NCBI GenBank assembly: GCA_048360435.1
Contig: DBGCOP010000010.1
Location: forward strand, 1-64,000
Source: Limenecus sp048360435
Lineage (GTDB): Bacteria; Cyanobacteriota; Vampirovibrionia; Gastranaerophilales; Gastranaerophilaceae
DNA: 64,000 nt
Reading direction: 5' to 3'
Part shown: piece after piece, positions 44,485 to 52,400 of the stretch
How positions within the stretch are numbered: position 1 is the stretch's first letter
Layout of the letters: each line of letters begins with the position of its first letter
The notes under the pieces: model-generated
Databases searched by the model: none
The model's input: the letters and a program-made list of their open reading frames with translations, nothing else
What the model was told of the DNA's origin: nothing
Position numbers and translations under genes: made by a program

Positions 44485-45237
44485 TTATACATAAAGAATA
44501 TTTTTGAAAATTTTTGAAAGAAGTATATTCTGATTTAAAAATTCAAATTCTTCCATCTTCTTATATTCTTCAGGAAGCCAAAGACTGTTAAGTAATGTAA
44601 CCCCTTTAGATGTTTTTACAAACTCATCACACGAACATATATCTGTAAAATAATATTTTTTATGAATATATTTGTTATAAACCCCGAACAAAGACTTTTC
44701 CATTAAAAATCCCGTATTTTCAGCATCAATACCTAAAAAATGACCATATTTCACATCCCTTAAACTATGAAAAAATATCTTACTTAAACACATATCAGAA
44801 GCAGAAGAAAACCTGTCTAACATATTTCTTAATAGTAAAGACCCGCGTTTCGCCATATAAAATCCGGGACAGCAATTATACAAATCCATATTGTAATAAA
44901 ACACCAAATCAGAACTCTCTAACAACAGTTCACAAGGTTTGAACTTTTCTGTCATTATAATATGAGGTCTTAAAAAAATTCCTCCATTATTATACAAAAC
45001 ATTTAATGCCAGATAATCAAGGAAAAGAGGGGAAGAACACATTGCCTCAACCGGGCCGGGTAACAAGTTTCGTGAAATATAAGAAAAAATTTTTGAATCA
45101 TTTATTATTTCAATTTCATAATCTTTCGGAAGATTTTTTTCCCATGTTTTCAAACATAAGCCGGAATAAGGTACCATTTCATCACCCGCAGAAAAAAAAG
45201 TATAAATTTTCTTCTTGTAGTATTCCGACTTATTCAA
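44485..45237 (-). CDS. GT32-like glycosyltransferase homologue lacking the DXD motif
   Basis: A 250-residue protein resembling the sugar-transferase domain of GT32/OCH1-type enzymes: KIYTFFSAGDEMVPYSGLCLKTWEKNLPKDYEI at the N-terminus in pieces, and LDYLALNVLYNNGGIFLRPH. In active relatives the last segment reads GGIYLDTD; here the DXD metal site is replaced by R-P-H. It may be inactive, or use another site. The start is a TTG at 45235-45237 with GGA 6 nt upstream. It is a single gene of unknown target. Confidence 0.68.
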   Translation of the reverse strand: MNKSEYYKKKIYTFFSAGDEMVPYSGLCLKTWEKNLPKDYEIEIINDSKIFSYISRNLLPGPVEAMCSSPLFLDYLALNVLYNNGGIFLRPHIIMTEKFKPCELLLESSDLVFYYNMDLYNCCPGFYMAKRGSLLLRNMLDRFSSASDMCLSKIFFHSLRDVKYGHFLGIDAENTGFLMEKSLFGVYNKYIHKKYYFTDICSCDEFVKTSKGVTLLNSLWLPEEYKKMEEFEFLNQNILLSKIFKNILYV

Positions 45238-45316
45238 TTAAATTCCATTCTAATATTTTAATCCAGCTAACATTTTAATTCCGAATATACAATCCTTTTG
45301 TACTAAAGCAAAAGGC

Positions 45317-45344
45317 CATGTAAAATACGATACATTTTTACATG
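45317..45344. promoter_or_regulatory. Inverted repeat upstream of the XRE regulator
   Basis: Two perfect 9-nt arms, CATGTAAAA and TTTTACATG, are separated by 10 nt. It lies between the divergent glycosyltransferase-like and XRE genes. It could be an operator or a hairpin; neither is shown. Confidence 0.45.
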
Positions 45345-45392
45345 ATATGTCGTAAAACGCCTAAGTCAATACAACTATTAAAGATTCATAAG

Positions 45393-45404
45393 CGTTGAAC
45401 AACG
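45393..45404. promoter_or_regulatory. Short palindrome, possible XRE operator
   Basis: CGTTG-AA-CAACG, a perfect 5+5 inverted repeat, lies 47 nt before the ATG of the XRE regulator gene. Size and position fit autoregulation by a dimeric helix-turn-helix protein. Confidence 0.4.
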
Positions 45405-45451
45405 TTAATTTAATAATTTAAGACTTATATACTAAACGAAAGGACGTGTTT

Positions 45452-46111
45452 ATGGCAGATTTTAAAAATGGCGTTGGCAGTAATCTGAAATTAATCAGAA
45501 AATCAAAAGACATTACTCAGGAAGAATTAGCTGAAATAATCGGTATTCACCCAAGACAACTTTCAAAAATTGAAACCGGTGAACATTTTCCGTCTTGCAA
45601 AACTCTTGAAAAAGCTTGTATCGCTCTGGATATTAGCCCGAAAGAATTATTCGATTTTGAGTTTTTGGTTGATGAAACAGAAGCAATTATGACCGGAACA
45701 GATAACATAACAAGATTTCAAGCTCAAAAAAGCAAGAAAAGTAAAGTTTATGAATTAAACCCATCCCCGGACAGTCCTGTTCAAAAGGCAAAAATTTGTT
45801 CCGATGATCTTATGGCAAAAACAGCAAAAGCATTGAATAAACCTGTTTTTGTAGAATATTTTGATGAAAAGAAAAGTTCTAAAATAGTTGTCTTTTACCC
45901 GGACGGCAAAGAAAAAGTAATCAGAAGTTCTGTTGATGTTGAAGCTAAACAAAATATTAATTACGTCATGAATGAATTCAAGAAAATTTGTAAAGACAAG
46001 CATGCAACCGAATACATAAAATTAGCGTTTGCTGCGTTGAAAGATGATGATTCATTGAGAAAATTAGAAAGTGTTATATACGGAATGAAATTATCCAGAA
46101 ATATGGATTAA
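45452..46111 (+). CDS. XRE-family helix-turn-helix transcriptional regulator
   Basis: A 219-residue regulator. The Cro/CI-type helix-turn-helix is at residues 6-60: GSNLKLIRKSKDITQEELAE, IIGIHPRQLSKIETGEHFPS, ISPKELFDF. The C-terminal two-thirds (from about 85) form an unrecognised domain with FVEYFDEKKSSKIVVFYPDG and ATEYIKLAFAALKDDDSLRKL. No ligand can be named. AAAGGA lies 7 nt before the ATG; an in-frame GTG two codons upstream is less likely. Two inverted repeats upstream are candidate binding sites. It converges on mutS with a 4-nt overlap of the stop codons. Confidence 0.85.
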   Translation: MADFKNGVGSNLKLIRKSKDITQEELAEIIGIHPRQLSKIETGEHFPSCKTLEKACIALDISPKELFDFEFLVDETEAIMTGTDNITRFQAQKSKKSKVYELNPSPDSPVQKAKICSDDLMAKTAKALNKPVFVEYFDEKKSSKIVVFYPDGKEKVIRSSVDVEAKQNINYVMNEFKKICKDKHATEYIKLAFAALKDDDSLRKLESVIYGMKLSRNMD

Positions 46112-48705
46112 TCATCATTGCTGTCAAAAATTAAAGATAATTGCGGTACTTCAGGAGTAACACAACGCCCCTTGCGCTTGTTTGCTGATAAATCTTTTGA
46201 ATAATCAAGCTGCATTTTTGTCATCATATTTTCTGCTGACTTTATTACGGACTGTGGAAGACCTGCCATTTTTGCTACCTGTATACCATAGCTTTTGCTT
46301 GCTGATCCTTCTATAACTTTTCTTAAAAAGATAATATCACCCTCATTTTCAGAAATAGTTACACGATAATTTTTAATTTGAGGAAATATAGAACTCATAA
46401 CATTGAGCTCATGATAATGTGTCGCAAAGATTGTCCTTGCTTTAATTTTCGTTGCAATAAATTCAGCAACACTCCAAGCTATTGCCACACCGTCATAAGT
46501 ACTTGTTCCCCTGCCGATTTCGTCTAACAGAATCAAACTTTTTTCTGTTGCAGAATTCAAAATAAACGCTGTTTCATTCATTTCGACCATAAACGTTGAT
46601 TGTCCCAAAGATAAATCATCAACAGCGCCGACCCGTGTAAATATTTTATCAACAAGTCCTATTCTTGCTGAATCACACGGAACATAGCTGCCAATTTGAG
46701 CAAGTATAACTATTAAAGCATTCTGACGCATATATGTAGATTTACCGGCCATGTTTGGTCCTGTTAAAACCATAAACTGTGCATTTTGTGCTTCATGATT
46801 GTCCGCAACCAGTCTCAAATCATTAGACACATATTGCCCCATCGGAAGTATTTTTTCCAAAACAGGATGTCTTCCGTTTTTTATATACAATTCATTTGAA
46901 TCGGAAATTTCTGGTTTTACATATTTGTTTTCGATTGCACAAACCGCAAATGAAACAAGAACATCCAAATCAGCAATTGCTTCGGCAACTTCTCTTACAG
47001 AATCAACATACTCTTTAGAATATTCCCGCATATCAGAGAATATTTTATATTCCAATTCCAAAGATCTGGACTGAGCTGACAATACATCGGTTTCATGTTT
47101 TTTAAGTTCTTCTGTAATAAATCTTTCACCGTTAGTTAAAGTTTGTCTTCTGATATAGTGATCAGGAACCATGCTCAAGTTAGAATTCGAAACTTCGATA
47201 AAATAGCCAAAAGTTTTTGAAAAGCCTACTTTTAAGAACTTTATACCTGTTTCTTCTTTTTGTTTGTTTTCAAAATCAACAAGCCAATTTTTTCCGCCTG
47301 TCAGCAGCTCTCTGTAATAATCCAAATCTCCTGACACACCGGTTTTTATAACATTACCGTCTTTTATTACAATTGGAGCATCCTCTGAAATAGTTTTTTC
47401 AATTATATCAGCAAAACCCAACAAACCTGAATGTTCTGATGAAAGTTTATTTAAAAGATTTGATTTAAAGTTTTTCAAAACCGAAGTAAATTCAGGTAAA
47501 AGTTTGATAGTATCTTTAAGTGCAAGAAAATCTCTCGGATTAGCACTATTATTACTTATACGTGTAGAAAGCCTTTGAATATCATAAACTTTTTGCAAAA
47601 GTCCGATGAGTTGAATTCTGGAAGAAGTATTCTCAATAAGCTCTTGAACTGCATTGTGTCTTTCTGTAATTTTCTCGATATTTTTTAAAGGCTGATGAAT
47701 CCATTTTTTTAACTGACGTGAACCCATATTTGTGGCAGTTTTATCTATTGCCCAGAGCAAACTGCCGTATTTTGCCTTGTCTCTAGAAGTTTCCGTCAAT
47801 TCAAGATTTCTTCTTGTATTTGCATCAATTGAAACATATTGAGTAAGGCTGTATGTATCAATTTTTTCAAATTTTGGAAAATTATCTTTCTGTGTTTTAT
47901 AAAGATATTCAAAAATAGCTCCGGCAGCACAAAAACCCGTTTTGAATTGTGAAAAACCAAAAGTTTCTGCTGATTCAACTTTGAAAATCTCCTTCATATT
48001 CTTTTTGGTTCTTTCCTCATCAAACGCATTGTAGCTCATTTTTGAGCAATTATAATTGTTTGTTATCTCCTCGGGCAAATCAATTAATTCATTACCGACT
48101 ATTTGAAAAGGCAGGACTTTTTGAGAAATTTTCGGTACAACTATTTCAGAAGGTTTAATTCTCGACAGCTCACTCAAGAGTTGTTCATAGCTTGTTTGAG
48201 TAACTTTAAACTCACCTGTTGAAATATCCGTATAAGCAAAACCATATAAATTTGTTTTTTTATCTTTAATTATGGAAGCTAGATAATTGTTCATGTTAGA
48301 TTTTAAAAGACTGGTTTCAGTAAGAGTACCTGCCGTGATTGTCTTTATTATATCTCTTTTAACAAGCCCCTTTGCTGTTGCAGGATCTTCAAGCTGTTCA
48401 CAAATTGAAATTTTATGGCCTTTTTCCAAAAGTCTTGGAAGATAATTGTCAATGGCTTTAGCAGGAATTCCTGCCATGGGAATTCTTCCGAGATTTCCTC
48501 CTTCACGGCTTGTAAGTGTAATTTCCAAATCACGTGAAAGAGTCAAAGCATCTTCAAAAAAAGTTTCATAAAAATCACCCATGCGATAAAGAAGAAGAAC
48601 ATCAAGATTGTTCTTTTTTATTTCTAAAAATTGTTTGAGCATAGGTGTAGCTTCATTAATATCAACATCTACGCTGTTTACATAATTAATTTCAGATTTT
48701 GACAT
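46108..48705 (-). CDS. mutS: DNA mismatch repair protein MutS
   Basis: Recognises mismatches and small loops in newly replicated DNA. The protein, 865 residues from the chosen start, has every MutS1 part: the mismatch-contacting F-Y-E in RMGDFYETFF, the connector and lever domains, and the ATPase with Walker A GPNMAGKSTYMRQ, Walker B LILLDEIGRGTSTYDG and the ATHYHEL switch. The ATG at 48703-48705 is used, with GGGA 7 nt upstream; another ATG lies seven codons earlier without a ribosome binding site. mutL is not in the window. Confidence 0.96.
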   Translation of the reverse strand: MSKSEINYVNSVDVDINEATPMLKQFLEIKKNNLDVLLLYRMGDFYETFFEDALTLSRDLEITLTSREGGNLGRIPMAGIPAKAIDNYLPRLLEKGHKISICEQLEDPATAKGLVKRDIIKTITAGTLTETSLLKSNMNNYLASIIKDKKTNLYGFAYTDISTGEFKVTQTSYEQLLSELSRIKPSEIVVPKISQKVLPFQIVGNELIDLPEEITNNYNCSKMSYNAFDEERTKKNMKEIFKVESAETFGFSQFKTGFCAAGAIFEYLYKTQKDNFPKFEKIDTYSLTQYVSIDANTRRNLELTETSRDKAKYGSLLWAIDKTATNMGSRQLKKWIHQPLKNIEKITERHNAVQELIENTSSRIQLIGLLQKVYDIQRLSTRISNNSANPRDFLALKDTIKLLPEFTSVLKNFKSNLLNKLSSEHSGLLGFADIIEKTISEDAPIVIKDGNVIKTGVSGDLDYYRELLTGGKNWLVDFENKQKEETGIKFLKVGFSKTFGYFIEVSNSNLSMVPDHYIRRQTLTNGERFITEELKKHETDVLSAQSRSLELEYKIFSDMREYSKEYVDSVREVAEAIADLDVLVSFAVCAIENKYVKPEISDSNELYIKNGRHPVLEKILPMGQYVSNDLRLVADNHEAQNAQFMVLTGPNMAGKSTYMRQNALIVILAQIGSYVPCDSARIGLVDKIFTRVGAVDDLSLGQSTFMVEMNETAFILNSATEKSLILLDEIGRGTSTYDGVAIAWSVAEFIATKIKARTIFATHYHELNVMSSIFPQIKNYRVTISENEGDIIFLRKVIEGSASKSYGIQVAKMAGLPQSVIKSAENMMTKMQLDYSKDLSANKRKGRCVTPEVPQLSLIFDSNDD

Positions 48706-48793
48706 ACCTGATTCCCGTCCCCTCATTTATAAAAGAAATTTACTATAAATAACAGCGTTTTTCAATTCTGTAAACAAAAATGTAAAAAGTTTG

Positions 48794-48822
48794 TTGACAT
48801 AGGATTATGTCTTAGATATATT
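48794..48822 (+). promoter_or_regulatory. Promoter of tRNA-Glu
   Basis: TTGACA (48794-48799), a 17-nt spacer and TATATT (48817-48822) form a near-consensus sigma-70-type promoter 18 nt before the tRNA. Confidence 0.9.
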
Positions 48823-48840
48823 ATTTTTACGAACTGATAG

Positions 48841-48916
48841 GCTCCCATCGTCTAGAGGCCTAGGACACATCCCTTTCACGGATGCGGCAGGGGTTCAAAT
48901 CCCCTTGGGAGTACCA
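48841..48916 (+). tRNA. tRNA-Glu (UUC), cyanobacterial/chloroplast form
   Basis: The cloverleaf has the acceptor GCTCCCA/TGGGAGT with a G1-U72 pair, D-arm TCGTCTAGAGGCC, anticodon loop CTTTCAC (UUC), T-loop TTCAAAT, discriminator A and an encoded CCA. G1-U72 and the ATCGTCTAG segment are features of cyanobacterial and chloroplast tRNA-Glu, where this tRNA also feeds tetrapyrrole synthesis. Confidence 0.97.
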
Positions 48917-48928
48917 TTTTAAAAGATT

Positions 48929-48950
48929 AAAAGAGCCAATCGGCTCTTTT
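48929..48950 (+). terminator. Terminator after tRNA-Glu
   Basis: A 9-bp stem (48929-48937 with 48942-48950) with a 4-nt loop and a T-run separates the tRNA from the gene at 48981. Confidence 0.88.
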
Positions 48951-48980
48951 TTAATATGTATTTATAATAGGAGTTTGACT

Positions 48981-49373
48981 ATGAAAATTGCAGTTACTTA
49001 TGATGAAAATCAAAATGTATTTCAACACTTCGGCCACACAGAACAGTTTAAAATTTATGAAATAGAAAACAACACTGTTATGTCATCGCGTGTGCTTTCT
49101 TCTGACGGAGAGGGTCACAGCGCACTTGCCCAGCTTTTGGAAAATGAAAATATTGACAAACTCATCTGCGGAGGAATCGGCGGATGTGCCGTAAACGCAC
49201 TGGGTGAAGCAGGCATTGAAATTTTTGCAGGCATTTCAGGCAGTGCTGATGAAGCTGTGAAGGCTTTGCTAAACGGCACGTTGGAGCAGACAACTTCTCC
49301 AAATTGCAGCCACCACGGGGAAGGTCATCACCACCATGGCGAAGGACATTCCTGCGGACATAGTTGTCATTAA
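48981..49373 (+). CDS. NifX/NifB-C-like metal-binding protein with His/Cys-rich tail
   Basis: A 130-residue protein of the dinitrogenase iron-molybdenum cofactor biosynthesis family (RNase-H-like fold): MKIAVTYDENQNVFQHFGHTEQF and LICGGIGGCAVNALGEAGIEIF. The last 27 residues are a metal-binding tail with many H and C (HHGEGHHHHGEGHSCGHSCH). No nitrogenase gene is near, so it more likely handles iron, nickel or another metal. AGGAG lies 7 nt before the ATG at 48981. A longer in-frame extension runs back into the tRNA and is rejected. Confidence 0.88.
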   Translation: MKIAVTYDENQNVFQHFGHTEQFKIYEIENNTVMSSRVLSSDGEGHSALAQLLENENIDKLICGGIGGCAVNALGEAGIEIFAGISGSADEAVKALLNGTLEQTTSPNCSHHGEGHHHHGEGHSCGHSCH

Positions 49374-49408
49374 TAAAACTTTATAAAAACAAATTTTTTG
49401 TAAACAAT

Positions 49409-49457
49409 AAAAGACCTTTTGTTTTCATAAATTCAGTGTGAAATATAAAGGTCTTTT
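49409..49457 (+). terminator. Long hairpin whose 3' arm carries the next gene's ribosome binding site
   Basis: The arm 49409-49419 (AAAAGACCTTT) is complementary to 49447-49457 (AAAGGTCTTTT), followed by one more T and the ATG at 49459. It looks like a terminator for the NifX-like gene, but its 3' arm contains the AAAGG Shine-Dalgarno sequence of the large gene downstream, so pairing would hide that site. Confidence 0.6.
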
Positions 49458-49458
49458 T

Positions 49459-52400
49459 ATGCGCATAAACAAGTTTTCAGCAGATATTTCGGTAAATTGT
49501 AGCCAACAGAGTAAAAAAGAAAATAAACCGCCGGCGACAAATCCTATACAGATAAATCAGATATCTTCTCCCGTATCTCCTGATTTTTATGCTGCATACA
49601 ATAGAATCAATTTTAAAGGCAAACCTTATGACGGTACAAATTTTCGTGCGGATCTGGAAAAGCGTGCGGAGATCTCCCATATCAAATTAAAAATTGGGGA
49701 AAAAGAACAAGAGTTAAAGTTATTCAAAACAAAACATAATGAATATGTAAAATCTTCTGACGGAGCTAAAATCTATAAAATCCGCTATGTTAAAGACAAA
49801 GACAGAATCACACAGCAGGTTATGGCTTCAAAACTTTATCAGAGCGTTGGAGTAAGAACGCCGGAATATATTGCCTTTGAAAAGAACGGCAAAACAGGCT
49901 ATCTTGTAGAAGTTTTTGAAGAAAAACTGGAACCCGCACAAACAAATAAAAAAGCGCTCTATCAATCTTTTGTTGCTGATGTCTGGCTCGGAAACAGAAA
50001 CGGTCTGTCTAAAGATAATACCAAAATTGATAAAGACGGAACCCCCGTAAAAATGTCTGTTTCAGGTTCTCTGGGGTATCGTGCAAGCGGAAAACCAAAA
50101 GACAAAAAATTTGATTATCCTATTGACGAAATCAATACAATGCGCAACCCGTCTATCAACCCCGATGCGGCAAAAGAACTTTCTCAAATGACTGATGAGG
50201 AGCTTTATGAGGCAATCAATTCTTTTGCCGCAAAATATAATTATGAAACTGAAAAATCTATTACAGGAGAATACAGGCATCAGGAAACCTGTGTATTGGA
50301 ATTGCTTAATGTATTAGATAACAGATATCACAACCTGAAAAATTTTATAAAGAATGATAAAGACAATAAAGTACTTAAAAAAAGAGGGCTTCTTGAAAAA
50401 GGCACTCCTGCTCTTACCAATCTGAGCAGTTTTGATTTGTCTTTTAGTATTGATAGAGAATCTGCTCTTAAAATTACCGATGAACAGTGGCAAAAACTAC
50501 ACGACAGAGATTTATTCAAAGCTCATTACGGACTTAAAAAATTCGGTATGCTCGATTACAGCTATTTGGCTAAAATGACTGATGAAGAACACCAGAAAGC
50601 ATTGGAAAGAGGGCTTTACAAACCTTGCAGAAATGATGAATCATACAGTGACGATATAGGTGGCTGGGAAATTTCAGAATTATGTAAACTAACGGATAAA
50701 CAATGGGAAGTTGTCAAAAAACGAAACTTAACAGAATTACCGTTGGATCACTATCTGTACGGTCAGGTTCATGAAATTGTTAATGCAACGGTTGATATGG
50801 ACGATTATGACTATAATAACCTTTTGTATTCGCATCTTCTTGATACAGGCTGCAAAGTCGAAAACCTTAAACAATTTGTTGAATTGAATAACAGTGAAGA
50901 AACAAAAAATCTTAAACTTCCGTTTTTAGAAAGAGTTCGTAAATTATCTGATATTGAAAAAGACAAAAAATACATAACGGACAAAAATTTTGATGCAAAT
51001 TATGTTCTGTCTCTTGCTTCAATTGACAACGCAAAATGGGACAGGCTGATGGAAATCACAAACAATCTGATTGATATAAAAATGCACCCTCAAAATCTTT
51101 TATCTCTCGTCAATTTTGAAGATACAGCCTACCAAACATTAAAAGACAGAGATTTGTTAACAACTACTTACACTTCATACGGACTGAACGAGTTAGCATT
51201 GTTGTCTGATGAAGACTGGCATAACATCAAAAAACGCAAACTGGATGAAATAAAACCCAATCAGTACGAAGACTGGGCATATCTTGCAACACTTACTGAT
51301 GAACAGTGGCAGACTGCACTTGATAAAAAACTGCTTGAAAACCGCTCTAAACAAGAGAATGATACGAACTTTTATAACGGACAAGAAATTGCTCATCTTG
51401 TTACAACTCTTGATGAAAAAGACTGGGAAAACTTTGAAAAAAGAGGACTTTACAACAATTATTACACCTTCAACGGCTGGAATCACAGCTTCTCGGATGG
51501 TTATTTGGCAGCAAGTCTTGCAAAAATGACTGATGAAGATTTTGAAAAATTTACAAAAATTTCTCAAGAACACTACACTCTTTACCCTTCTACCATTCAA
51601 GAACTCCTGACACTAAATGATGAACAATATAACAGATTGATGAAGCGTAACCTGTTTCAATATGTAAATTCTTACGAAGCTTGGGACAATTACACTGAAG
51701 ATGCACCTGTTATGAAAGCACTGGCTGCTCTGGATGACGAAGAATATGCCGCATTTCTGGCACAAAAAAATGACTGCAAAACCATTGCCGCAAAAACTCT
51801 TATCATAAAAGCCGACAAACTCGGTTTGGATAAAAAACATGCAATAAACGAATTGAGCTTTAAAGAAAAACGCCAATATTTACAGCTTTTGCTTGAAAAG
51901 CAATATGTTTTCTATTCAAAGGATTTTCAAAACAATTACAACTGTACGGAAATAATACCTAAAAACGATGAAGAATATGCTCAAATCCTTAATAAATTGG
52001 TAAAATCAGCGGGTATTGACGTAAGACCGCTAGACAAAACAGACAAATCTGCATTTTTCAATGCAATAGAAAAAATTACTGCATCTGATTCGGAATTTAA
52101 AAACCTCAATTTAAAACACCCTGATTTTAAACTTAATGTCAAATACGACCGCAAAGACTTTATGAACGACATTGAAAAGCTTACGGATAATCTTGATGAA
52201 ACCGAAAAAATGAAAGTATGGGATTACTTTGGTTTTGAATTGAAAAAAAACAATAATAATCAGACTATAATGTTAGGCTATCCGTCATCAATAAACAACG
52301 GTGAAAAGCTTAAGGAGATAAAAAATCCCGATACCAAAGCAACGATTGAAAAAATCAAACCTTTTATAAAAAAATTCACAACAGAAAATGCAATACTACC

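Noticed and set aside
48882..48980. Upstream extension of the NifX-like protein to a start within the tRNA
   Set aside because: It would overlap tRNA-Glu and its terminator; the ATG at 48981 has a good AGGAG.
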